Of a stretch of DNA of 64,000 nt, positions 46,295-59,667 are shown piece after piece. The DNA is from Cerioporus squamosus (lineage: Eukaryota > Basidiomycota > Agaricomycetes > Polyporales > Polyporaceae), in NCBI GenBank assembly GCA_022592435.1, contig JABYQS010000016.1:1-64000 (forward strand), given 5' to 3'. The notes beneath the pieces are model-generated. The model saw nothing but the letters and a program-made list of their open reading frames with translations. It did no database searches and was not told the DNA's origin. The translations under genes and the position numbers were made by a program. Position 1 is the first letter of the stretch. The number at the start of each line of letters is the position of its first letter.

Positions 46295-49200
46295 CTATAC
46301 AGGTGGCTTGTTGTCCTTTTGCGCTGTAGCAAGGTCAGCGACAGGTGCAAGACGTGATACGAGAAGAGCTAGAACTTACCCATGGTGATCCTGTCACCCA
46401 AGGACAGCGCAATGCCCTGAGTTTTGCTCCGTATCCGTACATGTCCAGTGATGGTACCAGCCTCCGTTCGTTCCACGCTAAGGTTCGCCAACGCATCCTC
46501 ACCTACTCGTTTCATCAGCTACCAGCGAAGTCGCACAGCACCAGGATATTGCTCACCGAATAAACTCCTTGCATACATGTTGGCAGACAAGAAGTCGCAT
46601 TCGCCAGACAAGGCACCTTCGGGCGTGAGGCACGACATGTTGGTCGCCTTCATGACGTGGTGGAGGTACTCCCTCGGGTCCCTGCAAGAAGATGAACTCC
46701 TGATCGCGAGCAGCTTGGATCCAAACTTACGAGATAGTCGTGGTGACGTTGACACGGTTCTCCCACTCGAACTCCGTCCACATGCTACGGAACTGCCGTT
46801 GCAAAACCTGTCAGTCGATGACAAGCGTGGCATTTATATGAAATCTCACCTGTTGCTCCGTGCAGTATGCGGGCTTGATGTAGTCCATGATGTCGATGTG
46901 GATGTCGTTCAAGATGACGCATTGCTCGGCCATGCCTGGTCCCTCCCAAAGGATGCTGCCGAAAATGACACCGGTCTCGGTCGAAGACACCTTGATGGTC
47001 GCCTTAATGCTCTGGAAGCTGTGGGGCGCGATGGTATACAGTGAAGGCCGCTCGACGAGCTTGAGATCACCAAGGGTCGCGAAATCCAAGCAAAGGTTCT
47101 GCAGCGTATCAGCAGTCTGGTTGACAAGAAGCACGTCTGAAATCCCGCGACGTCAGCATCAAGCCGCGCAGTCTGACAACAGAACCTACCGAGAAGAATG
47201 TCGAAGCCGTGCACTTTGACGTATGCCTCCGCATAGATGGGATCGGAGAAACCGGTAAGCTGGGATATACGGCTAAGGTTGGAGAGGAAGTCCTCTGTGA
47301 CGTCGCCAGCCCCCGTTGCACGGTTGACATCTTCAGAGTCCTGCCATGGAACATATATCAGAGCAAAGAAGGAAAGGATAAGCGAGACGAGACTCACATC
47401 GATGACATCGTCGGCAGCCTTCTTGGAGAACTGGCGGAAAGTGAGAAGATCGTCGACCTGAACAATCTTCGCCTCGGCCTTCTCTAGTTCCTTCTTCTCC
47501 GCTGCCTTCTTCTGCAGATGAACGTACTCGGTGAATACGAGTCCACATGCCAACGACGCCGACGAACCTCCTGAGCAGCAACCATCTTTGAGTACGCCGC
47601 TTTGGTGTCCTTCAAGAAGATCTGGTGGACGGCTGGAACAGACTCAAGATCGCTGAGGGTTTGAATGCAGTTCATGATGCGCTCCGTGGAGTCCTCGTCG
47701 ATGGGCACAGTCACGAACTTCGACTGGCCAACACGGATGACTGACGCCATGACGAGCATGGCCTGTAGCGAGGTGAGCTACAGGACTAGTGACTGCAGAG
47801 GGAGAGATTGTTACCTCGGCCCGGAGTGCGTTGCATTTCCGCTTGTCGCTGGAGAGCTCAGAGTAACGCAGGACAAGCTTGGTCAAAGCAGAAGCGAGAA
47901 CGGAGCCAGTGTAGAAGTCGCCGCCGAGGATCAGGGCTGAAGGTACGACATAGTCAGACATTCAGTGGCGCGATACAATAAAGGAAGAGTTCGACATACC
48001 TCGCAACGGAGGCTTAGCGGCCGCCTTGATAGCCTCCAGCCGCGCACTCGATACACTCGTGAACGCCGTCTCGGTCGCGTAGGTACCATCCGCCAACACC
48101 TTCGGCTTAGAAGTCTCGATCTTGACATCGTCCTTCTTCTCCTCACCGTCCTCTGCGCCTGCCTCCTCCAGCAGCCGCTGTTCGGAGGCGAGGATCGGGA
48201 TCTCCCCGAGGACCTTGCGGAATTCGCGGAAAATACCCTGGATCTCCTGGACATCCTCCGTGTACTCGCCAAGGATCCAAAGCACGCCACGATATACCTT
48301 GCCCGACTTGATCTCGGGAAGGGTCTGGGTGAGCTTCTCGCAGATCGTGCGACGGAGCTGAGGGAACTTCTCCACGACTTCGCGAACAAAGGCAACGACG
48401 TCCAGCGCGGAAGGATTGTTGGAGTCGCCGAGGAAGTCCATGAGGGCGTGTACGACGCTGGCCGCAACCTCCGAAAACTTGACTGCGCAGACATGGATGG
48501 ACTGGATGAGCAGTTGCCTGTACTCCGGTGCCTTCTCGTACTCTTGATCTTGAGTCTTCTGGAGCTGCTTCTTGAGGAACAGCACGACATCCTCAACATT
48601 GCGACTGGAAGTGAGGCTGAGGACGATGCTGATGGCTTTCCGTCGGACCTCGAGGTCGGCACTAGAGTTGGTCAGTTAGCAACGTTGTGATATTCGGCGG
48701 TGTATAAGACGTACCTGGAGAGGATCTGCAAAACGTCCATGATGAGAGCGTCGAGGACGTGACCGTGCTTGGAACGGAGTGCGTCGAGCCGGTCGAGGAC
48801 AATCAGCTTCGCGTTGTTGTCGGACTCTTTCTGTACAAGGCTGATGTAGCAAGATGCAGCAGCTAGGTGCGACCAATCAGTTTGGAGGTTCGGAGCTCTT
48901 CCTCAATCGTCGTAGCTTACCCTTGACGGCGGCAGGGTTCTGGGTGAGGGAAGTGAGGGTGGTCGCAGCCTCGTACTTGACGGCATGCGAGGACGCGTTG
49001 AGCAGCTCGGAGATGAGGAGGATATACCGAGCCTAGCGCACATCTATTCAGAACCAAACGAACCAAGCCAGAGTGTCTGGTACTCACCTTGTGCGTCGTC
49101 TCTTGCTTGCAATCCAGTCTGATCACCTCAATGATGCTCATCTGCAGCAGCTCGTCCATGGTCGGTATCTGGTCAAACACCTGGAGGATGTACTCGACCG

Positions 49201-49995
49201 CCTTCGGCATCGAACACTGCGCGAGGAACACGAACGCATTCCGCTTGCACGTCGCATCCGACTCCGCCGCGAGGAACGTCTGGATGAGCTCAGGCGCGTC
49301 GGGGATGAGGTGCTCAAACTCGCGGTATATCGAGTACACGGCGAAGACCGCGTTCTTGCGTACGTAGGAGTGTCGGTGTTCGAGGCATGCACGGCATGTC
49401 GGGATGAGCGGTTCGAGCAGCTCTGCGTCCTTGTTGATCTTCTGGAGGAAGCGAAGGGTTGCGCCGCGGATGTACTCGTTCGGGTGTTGCTGTATAACGC
49501 GTGATCAGATGACGCAACTCCAGCGGGAAGGCAGGGTACTAACGAGGTCATTACGGATCGCGTTACTTCGTGGGGTGTGAGGACGCGGCTCGGACAGCGA
49601 CCAAGGGTTGAGAGACTCACACAACAAGAATCATCTCCTGCTTCAGCTTTCCATTGTCATCATACTTCGGGCACACCTCCCAATAAAAGTGCAGCAGTTT
49701 CTTGAGCTGCTTGTTTCGTGAGGGCATAACATACTGGATGATTGGCATCAAGAGTGCCGGCTTTTGCGCGTACGCGCATTCGCGCATATAGTCAGTCTCC
49801 ACCCTTCCACCCTGTGCCATCGTCAGCACACACCTGTGGGTTGCCATTGATCGTCGAGACTATGATTTTGCGCAACGTGTCAATCTTGACCTCGTCCGAG
49901 CCCTTCTGCAGCGCGGTGCGGAGTTCCTGGGTCGTGGGTGTCTCTGAGGGGTCCTCAAAGACCAGAGTGTAACAGGAAGCATCGGCCGACGCCAT
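46295..49995 (-). CDS. SEC26: Coatomer subunit beta (beta-COP)
   Basis: Subunit of the COPI coat that drives Golgi-to-ER and intra-Golgi transport. The start at [20 protein letters not shown] is chosen because upstream sequence lacks the family pattern. Adaptin-like HEAT repeats are clear: [60 protein letters not shown] and [17 protein letters not shown]. The acidic linker [15 protein letters not shown] precedes the C-terminal region ([19 protein letters not shown]) and the appendage ([47 protein letters not shown]). The last short exon gives KDNKPPV. Many GT-AG introns join in phase, with no frame problem found over 3.7 kb. Confidence 0.95.
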
Positions 49996-50438
49996 AGATA
50001 GAGAGAACAAGGGAGAAACGAAGCAGAGATGAAGGACGGTCGACACCGCCGTGGAGGTCGAGAGATGAGGTTGCTATATTCGGTATGCGTACTAGCTGGC
50101 CACGACGGCGCGTCAAAGAGCGCGCGTCTTCGAAGTCAAGGGCGAGTTGTGATCATTACAGTACAGCGTTGCGAACAACAAACACCTAGGGTTTCGTAAA
50201 CACATACAGTATCTACCTCTTAAGAGAGTGTAAGCGTCCGGACCGTACGACACCATCACCGACACAATGGAGGATACACGCTTCATACACGCACACCCTC
50301 TTCCAGTGTTTAGGTGAGGGCCGGAACGCAGAAACCGTTCAGGAAGTCCTGTCAGTGTCAGGTGCATGTCCGCGAGGATCTCGAACGCCAGACGAGATGC
50401 ACATGAGTGGTACCACGACCCACCAACCTGCACGGCGG
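49996..50438. other. SEC26 upstream region
   Basis: About 440 bases between the beta-COP start and the end of the CstF-64-like gene. No gene or repeat was seen; it presumably holds the SEC26 promoter. Confidence 0.5.
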
Positions 50439-51477
50439 TTATACAGGTAGATTCAGGGTCGTGCGCTAGTGAGAACAGTCAGGGTTCGTATTCTCCGAGT
50501 TCGAGGACATAAGACGGCCTCGGACAAACTCACGAGCTTAATGATGTTCTCCCGGTCCGCAGGTGGCATCTGGTAGACCTCCTCTCTTGACATCGCGACG
50601 ACCCGCATGATCAATGCCTGCAAGCATTCATGTTGAGCACAAACCCCTGAGCGTAGCGCACAACCGGGTTACCTTCTGGTCTTCCGGCAGCGCAGCGAGT
50701 GCCGGAGGAAGCACAGGAACAGCTGGGCCAGGGCCTGGTACAACGGGAGGCTGCGAGGCGTGAGGTAGTTGCATATGTGGCGGCGGTTGGGCGTGTGGGG
50801 ATCCGTGACCAAGACCTGGTATACCCAGCCCAGGGCCTGGTACGCCCATCCCGGGGACATGCGTTGGCTGTTGAGGCGCGTGTTGAGGGACAAATCCGGG
50901 AACTTGGCTTGGTCCCGGAGGTGGTGTACCATACCCCCTCCCTGGTCCGGGTGGCCCTCCGAAGCCTGGGGGTCCCCCTTGGTAGCCTTGCGGTGGGTAC
51001 CCTCCCTGTGGACCGGGTTGAGAATATGTGGGCGTACCACCGCGTGAAGGAACTTGGGCTTGCATGTGCGGTGGTATTGCTGATGGAGGTTGCTGGACCA
51101 CTGCCGGAGGGGGTACGACCGCAGGGTGTTGCGCAGCTCCGACGGACGTGCCTGGGGCAGCGCTATACTTTGCCAGAATTTCCTGTGTGGAGTAACGCAG
51201 CACTAGTCATGCTAACAGCGCCTTTCTATCCAATCTTCGCTGCGACATACCTGTACAACCTCCATTTTCACCGCGTTGATGTTCACCATCATGGTCATGA
51301 GCGCATGCGCGATTTGCGGCGGTTGCGAATTGAGGATTGTTCTCGCCTCACCCGGTGTTGTCCTCTGTTTGACAGGCGGTGCCTGCATGTGGATAATCTT
51401 GAACATCGCGTGGCACCTCACTGACAGACCTTAAGCGTGAGGAGAAGTTCAAGCAGCTGTTCTTCTTGGGCGGCCAT
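50439..51477 (-). CDS. CstF-64-like hinge protein lacking an RRM
   Basis: The product begins MAAQEEQLLELLLTLK and, after an intron, has TPGEARTILNSQPPQIAHAL and MMVNINAVKMEVVQEILAKY, the CSTF2 hinge that binds CstF-77 or symplekin partners. A Pro/Gly/Gln-rich linker follows. The end, LPEDQKALIMRVVAMSREEV and MPPADRENIIKL, is the CSTF2 C-terminal helical domain. The RNA-recognition motif present in canonical CstF-64/Rna15 is absent: the 350 bases upstream contain none, and the glutaredoxin gene begins soon after. It may therefore be a Pti1/Ctf1-like scaffold of the 3'-end processing machinery. Exons join in phase. Confidence 0.82.
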
Positions 51478-51827
51478 AGTGTTGCAACACGAAGTTGTCA
51501 GGACAGACACCGGAATTGACTTTGTGCACGGCCTTGGACGGTCCAGACGTTGTATGCTGAAGACAAGCGACGAGAAGAACCAAGGCTGCCGAGCCAGAGT
51601 GCGATGTGGAGATCTAACGCAGTTGGCGGTAGCGGACCAAGGCTCCAAGATGGCAGACGCTCACTTGCACACTTGACTCTGACAAACGAAGTACGACCAT
51701 GCGATCTTCGAGGATATGGTACAGTGCTACTATTCCATCGATACTACAAACGAGGTGCAGACTGACTATGCGAGACGATAACTGTCAAACAAAGAATGGG
51801 AGGGGTTGATAGACGCGTCTGGAGTGC
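51478..51827. other. Upstream region of the CstF-64-like gene
   Basis: 350 bases between the CstF-64-like start and the glutaredoxin stop. No RRM-coding exon is detectable on the minus strand here, and no repeat was seen. Confidence 0.55.
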
Positions 51828-52303
51828 TCACGCCGAGACGAGGGAAGCAAGCTTTCCCTGGGAGTCGAGACTGACGACGGCATCGCATCCACCGACATGC
51901 TTCTGGTCTGGTATTGAACGGCATCCATGAGACGGGGAATGTGTACGCGGCAATTGGGCAGACTCACTAATGAAGATGTTCGGAACGGTGCGCTGCCCAG
52001 TCTTCTCTGCGAGGTATTCCTGGATCGCACTGCCCTCGTCCATCTCATCAAGCCTGCCATAGAGGTTAGTTGCGAATCCAACCGCGAGAAATGGCGCATA
52101 TACGCACTCGAGAATCTTGGTCTGAACGTCTGGGAACTTCGACGTGAGGAGGGACTTGGCGCGCTTGCAGTACGGGCAGTATGACTTGGAGAAGATCGCA
52201 ATCTTGTTCTCGGAGATGGTGTTCTGCGAGCAAACATTCGCCATCCGACGCGTTGCACGCACCAATAGAGCAGACGCACCTCCACGGTGTCCTTGACAGC
52301 CAT
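51828..52303 (-). CDS. Dithiol glutaredoxin
   Basis: Small glutathione-dependent oxidoreductase. The start MAVKDTVE splices to NTISENKIAIFSKSYCPYCK, with the CPYC active site; KRAKSLLTSKF and LDEMDEGSAIQEYLAEKTG follow. The TVPNIFI motif with the cis-proline is then spliced (GTGAGT to ACCAG) to QKHVGGCDAVVSLDSQG, the glutathione-binding GGCD loop. The protein is about 105 residues, the standard length. No N-terminal targeting signal is seen, so it is probably cytosolic. It is divergent from the NIF3 gene. Confidence 0.93.
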
Positions 52304-52863
52304 GACTTTGAGCTGGTAGGGAGAAGGGTTGGATGAAGATGCGGTCGCCGTGGCTGGAGTTGGTGCTTAGGATGAGCTTACTGGGTCTAGTGAGCGGGGA
52401 GATAGCCAGGACGAGATGCCTCTATATATCCTGGGGAGCATCGATTCTAGGTGAAGTCACGGAGGGTTGCTGAGCAATCGAGCGAGCGAAACAGGAAGGC
52501 CATTGGCCCATCGCGTCATCCACTCCCGTGCGGCGCGTCCTGGGCGCTCTGCATAGAAGTGTACTGTATGCCAGAGACTCGAGAGCACTCGGGCAAGCTC
52601 GGACAGCGGCTCTAGGATTGGGTATTGCTTGCTCAGTGGAAGGCAAAACATAAGTAAGTGCAACTGTTTCGACACCACCAAGTGGTTAACAAAGGCGGCG
52701 CGACATACACGCTCGATCAACGCGACGCGTCGCGCACCCGCGCAGCATTGCAGTCGCACATTCTCCTTTCCGGGTGACGTCCCTCTGCCACAAGATCCCA
52801 GGCATTGATCTGCAACCCTCCTTCCAGTAGAGGCACCTCCGAACACCTACGAAGCAAGCGACG
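52304..52863. promoter_or_regulatory. Shared upstream region, glutaredoxin and NIF3 genes
   Basis: 560 bases between divergent start codons. Short frames here have no family or splice support. Both promoters must lie in it; no specific element was recognised. Confidence 0.5.
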
Positions 52864-54031
52864 ATGTCCCTAGTACGGAGCTTCTGCAAAATCATGGAGC
52901 GCATCGCGCCCCTCCGCCTGGCGGAGAAATGGGACAATGTCAGCGGTTCCCCTTCCGTCCTCCGAATCCGTAGACACTTACAAACGTTCTTCGCATGTAC
53001 AGGTCGGCCTCATCTTAGGTACGCCGACCCAAGCACAGCCGATGTGCACGATCACTTGACCCATTCATGTTGCAGAGGCGCCATACGTGCGACCCCAAGC
53101 CAACAAAGTTCTGCTCACGAACGAGTACGTGTCTTCGAGCGGGTACACCGACGCGTCCTGCGCTGATCATGACCATGTTTACACGACAGTCTGACACCGG
53201 CGGTCGTAGAGGAAGCCCTCACGTCCCCGACAGTCTTCATCGTCACCTACCACCCGCCCATCTTCAAGCCGCTCACCTCTCTCACCCTCTCCGTCCCTCT
53301 CCAGGCCTCCCTCCTCCGCTGCGCAGCCGCAGGGATCTCCGTATATACCCCGCACACCGCCCTCGACGCGGTCACCGACGGTATCAACGACTGGCTATGC
53401 ACCAAGGTCGCAGGCCCCCTCCGCGACATCAACTGGACCGCCCGCTTCATCGGCCAAGAGTTCCCCGACGGTCTCGGAGGCCAGGGGCGCATCGTGACAC
53501 TGAAGCAGCCTATCGAGCTCCATCAGCTCGCTGCTACCGTCCGGACCGAGCTTGAGCTCAAAGAAGGTGAGTTCTTTTGACACGCACAGACCAAGGCCAC
53601 TCGATGGCTGACTATTCGACACGCTTGCAGTCCATGTCGCGTATGCACATCCCGACAAGGAGCGTGCGATGATTAGCACGATTGGCATATGCGCAGGGTC
53701 CGGTGGTTCAATGCTTCTGGGCGTGGACGCGGATGTCTACTTCACCGGCGAGATGGCTCACCACGAAGTCCTCGCATCCATTCAAAGCGGGCACAATGTC
53801 ATCCTTTGTACGTGCTTCTAACTCCTCGGAGGATGGACGCTTGCTCATGACTGCGCCACAGGTGGCCACACAAATACGGAGCGGGGCTACTTGCCGTGGT
53901 TGAAGAAGGACATCGAGGAGTTCATCCAAGAGGAGCTCGCCCAACCTACCGACCCCGCAGAGGCCGAAGTACTCAAGGGTCTTGAGGTCGTCGTAAGCAC
54001 AAGGGACGAATACCCTCTCGCCATACTGTAA
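52864..54031 (+). CDS. NIF3 family protein (GTP cyclohydrolase I type 2-like)
   Basis: Start MSLVRSFCKIMERIAPLRLA, then EKWDN joined through a 16-nt exon (53003-53018, VGLIL) to EAPYVRPQANKVLLTN and DLTPAVVEEALTS, reproducing the WDNVGL motif of the family. YHPPIFKPL and a later AHHEVL/CGHTNTERGYLPW supply the usual metal-binding histidines. ICAGSGGSMLLGVDADVYFT is another hallmark. Family members are conserved, metal-binding and poorly understood; cyclohydrolase activity is not general. The length of about 290 residues is normal. The 3' end converges with the complex I gene only about 107 bases away. Confidence 0.9.
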
Positions 54032-54138
54032 TCTCGCCTGAACTTCACGCCGTTGTCACACACGACCAGAAGCACCGTGCGGGTGCAAAATCAGAGGGAG
54101 AAAACGGTCGGTATTGTGTATAACAATAGTAATATACG

Positions 54139-56193
<2,055 letters not shown>

Positions 56194-56447
56194 CCTCGTC
56201 GCTGCTGAGAGTGAAGTCGTCGTCGTCGTGTTCGACGTTGTCGGTGCTAAACGGACCGTTCTCATTCGATGGCGTCGGAAGGATCGAAAAGGCAGCTGGT
56301 GCTCACGGTCCCGTGACTGCCCTTCCGATTGTCCCGGTCCGGACGCGCCCCGCGTCCGCCGATGGCCACCGTGACACTGTACAGCGAACTCTGAACTGTT
56401 TGTCGGCTGCTGTGCCTACGCAGTCATCCTCGTTGCTTACACCCTGC
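56194..56447. promoter_or_regulatory. Bidirectional promoter region, complex I and MRH genes
   Basis: 254 bases separate the divergent start codons of the complex I 49 kDa gene and the MRH-domain receptor. Both must be driven from here. No defined box is called. Confidence 0.55.
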
Positions 56448-57711
56448 ATGCTGTCGAAGGGAACGCGATACCTCTGGCTTCTTTGCGTGTCTGTTGTGCT
56501 TCTGTCTGGGCTAGGGATAGCACGCGCGGAGGAGAAACCATGCACTACTCATGCTGACGGTAATTACTACGACCTGAGCAGGCTGAAGTCAAGGTATTCT
56601 AGGACACTGCTGCTGTTCTCGAGCGCACCCACATCTGACGGCAGTTCGTCAGCAAGGACTATGAGTTCCGGTCTTACGGCGGGAAGGACTACATACTCAA
56701 TGTGTGCCGACCGGTTCGGCAGGAAGTCTGGGCACCAAAGGTGGACAAACCTGAGGATGTGGCTGGGTTCACGCACCGAAGCCACGGAGACTTCTCCCTG
56801 GGGTGAGTGTCCATTGTTTTCATCTGCTCGAGTCCATTGTCTGAAACGTGTAAATAGCGACGTTAACACCACGGTTGTGGTGCAAGGTGGCCATCCCCTG
56901 ATCTACATGACAGACGGCTCTCGCTGCCCCAATGCCGGAGACATGACTGCATCAACAGTAATCCGCTTCATTTGTGACGGGTCTGCTGGCACCGGTATGT
57001 ACTCCAGGCTACTCCAGGGAGTAATTGCTCATCGAGTCTCCCAGGGAAACCCCAGTTGATCGCCACTTTGCCTCCGGATGAGGACAGCGCGTGTTCTTTC
57101 TTCGTGGAATGGCGGACTGAGGTGCGCGCCGAGGAGTCCAGCGCACAGGTGTATCACTCACTGATCTGTCCATATGTGCAGGTTGCATGTCCCACATCTG
57201 AAGGAAGCGTCTTCGGAACCATCGTTTCCGTCTTGGCTATCATGTGCGTATCGTCCAGCATCACTGCGTCCGTAGCTCACCAGCGCATCGATGATGCAGA
57301 ATTGCGGTTCTATTCACACTGTACATCGTCGGCGGTACACTGTACAACCGTTACGTGCTGGAACTGCGAGGCATGGACCAGGTTCCAAGGTTCTCCTTCT
57401 TCTCATTTAGCGACACGGTGGAGTTCGTTCGGGAGTGCGTGGAACGTGTCAAGGACAGATCGTCTGACGCATGGCAGTCGCATAACTGGGGAGCGCAGAA
57501 CTGGGACCGCGGTGGGTCGTGGGGTAGCTCAGGGAGGCAGGGATACAGCGGGCTGCATGCTTCCCCTGAGGAAGCGCAGACGATGCTGGGAGGGCCCCCA
57601 GGGTTCCTGGACGAAGAGGACGAGGACGAGGAAGCGCCTGCGCCGCCCGCGCATACGCAGGAGAATAGTCGGGCGCCGGGCATGGACACGAATGGTGTTA
57701 TACGCCTCTGA
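56448..57711 (+). CDS. MRH-domain sorting receptor (Atg27/mannose-6-P receptor type)
   Basis: Signal peptide YLWLLCVSVVLLSGLGIARA, then the lumenal domain: CTTHADGNYYDLSRLKS, SKDYEFRSYGGKDYILNVCR, GDFSLG-DVNTTVVVQGGHPL, YMTDGSRCPNAGDMTASTVI, RFICDGSAGTG and FFVEWRTEVACP. Six or more cysteines fit an MRH fold. One helix (GTIVSVLAIIIAVLFTLYIV) is followed by GGTLYNRYVLELRGMDQVPR and an acidic cytosolic tail. This is the layout of fungal Atg27/Mrl1-like receptors cycling between Golgi and endosome or vacuole. Glycan binding is not certain from sequence. The introns all fit GT-AG. Confidence 0.85.
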
Positions 57712-58515
57712 GTGGTGCGGCAGCGCTGGCATGGGTGTGCCTGCAGCATGCGTCGAGGCTGACGTCGATTATTGCGCCACTAGCTCGCAGTTGTTATCGA
57801 TACGAGCGTTGTGCTTGGGGTTGTCCGTCGTCGCCGAGGGTGGTTGTGCAGCTGGGACGGAATGCAGAGATGTGGCCTGAATAGGGCACGGATTCGAAGC
57901 TGGTCGCTGCAGCTGGCCCCCGATTGCCGAGTGGGGAGGAGGGATCTGGGAAGAGAACTGAGAACGCACTGCAGCGCGGGAGCCTCGTTGCGCGCGCTGT
58001 GGGCGATCGCTCGCTACCGGGATCGCAATCAGATCTGGCATGACCGCATCGATGTCCCGGCGCGCGTGCAGCCCGGCTGGCCGCGGCTGGGTACAGGGTG
58101 CCCGTGCGTGCTTTTGTGCGGGCGACGGCGGCGGCGGCGACGACGCAGGGAAGGGCGAGCTGGCCGCGCGAGACAACAGCGGGTGCTGGCATGGCAGCGC
58201 ACAATAGGACGGCGAGGACGGCGTCGTTGTTTGGGCACCGACTTTGCGTCTGGCGGCGTGATGGCGAGACGCGACAAAAGACCGGACGGGCGCCTGCGGG
58301 GGCGTGCGAGGTGGGAGGGACCTCCAGGTTCTCTCCGTCCTCCTCTCTGGACGTAATTGAGAGACCGCCACTGGGGTTTGGTTTCTACCTCGTCTTCTCT
58401 TCCATTGTTTTAATTCTTTCGCTCGCCTACATCTCTCTCGCCCCGCCTTTCTTTCTCCAATTCTCTCCCCTCACGCCCTCCTCCACGATTTCGCCCACGA
58501 CCGCCACGCTCCGCC
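57712..58515. other. GC-rich spacer and bHLH leader
   Basis: 800 bases without a supported gene. GC-rich stretches with CGG repeats near 58120-58150 keep several frames open by composition. The last 100 bases are pyrimidine-rich, a typical leader for the gene at 58516. Confidence 0.55.
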
Positions 58516-59667
58516 ATGGATCACCAGCAGCAGCAGCCCCAGCAGATGCACGACGACCAGTCCCAAAATTTCGTCGCATCCCAGTATGCCATGTATCCGC
58601 CATCAGAGGACGACACGGGCTACCTCGTGTATTCGCAGATGCCCACTTATCAGGGTGTCGTACAGCAGCACCCCGGCCCTCCTCCTCGTGGGTTCATGCA
58701 GTTCGCCTTGCACGCCTCTCTCCAACCGAGATCTGACTTGCCCTTTCCCGTCCTCTCAATTGTCCGTTCACAGGCCAGATGTCCGAGACCGAAATGCAGC
58801 AAGCGATGCAGTATCATCGCCAAATCCATATGATCCCTGGCCAGCACTTTGCCCCTACCGCACCAGGTGTTTACACTGCCTCGCCGCCTCATGCTGGAAT
58901 GCCTCTCTCCGCGTCTCCACCCCCGCAGTCCCCTAATATGTACGACCCTCTCTCTCCCCCGTTTCCGGATCAGACACATCCGCCGACGGCCTGGCGTACC
59001 ATTCACGGAACAGTAGCACGACAGGCTCTCCCTCTTCCTCCCGCGCGAACAGCCTCGTACACCGCCATCCTCTCCGCTACAACCCTACCCCGTCTCCTAC
59101 CAGCTCTTCAGCGGGGCGCCGAAGCCGAGGCCATTCAATATCCGACGACGACGGACCTCTTCCCATGGGCGGAGTCAATATGGCAGAGAGTCTGGCGAAC
59201 ACCAGGAAGGAGGCGACGAGAAGGCAGAGGATCGAGGCGGAGCAGCGACGTCGAGATGAGCTGAGGGACGGGTATGCGAGGCTGAAGGATGTTCTGCCCG
59301 TCTCCAACCAGAAGAGCAGCAAAGTATCGTTGCTGGAGCGAGGTACGCCTCTACCCTTTGTGCTAGAAGTATTTGCCCTTACGCTAGTGCAGCTACAAAC
59401 CACATCGTCAACTTGGAGAAGACCAATCGCCAATTGCAGCAGCGATTAGCGTCGTTGGAAGCCGAAGTCACCAGGCTTCGCTCTCTGAACGAGAAGATTT
59501 CGCTGGGGGTCAACAACACGCCTTCGCCGGGTCATGTCAACATGGACAGTCGCCCTTTGTCCCCTCCGCCGGAGGGTTCCCAGTCCTCGGGTGGCCACCA
59601 TCAACTCTCGACTGTCGAGCCGCCTATCGCAGAGTCAAGCCCATCTCCTTCAGAAAGTGGTTACTGA
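58516..59667 (+). CDS. bHLH transcription factor
   Basis: Starts MDHQQQQPQQMHDDQSQNF; a GTGGGT-CAG intron leads to QMSETEMQQAMQYHRQIH and a Pro/Ser-rich middle. The basic helix-loop-helix domain is RKEATRRQRIEAEQRRRDEL, DGYARLKDVLPVSNQKSSKV and SLLERATNHIVNLEKTN, spanning one intron. The basic region has the E/R positions expected for E-box binding. A leucine-heptad-like helix (LQQRLASLEAEVTRLRSLNE) follows, giving a bHLH-zip-like end. The frame changes at a C5 run (58956-58960); one further C would continue smoothly into SGSDTSADGLAYHSRN and the rest. Targets are unknown. Confidence 0.85.

Noticed and set aside
57769..58371. 200-codon minus-strand open frame as a gene
   Set aside because: Arg/Pro/Ala-rich shadow of GC-rich spacer with CGG repeats; it has no domain, conservation pattern or splice context.
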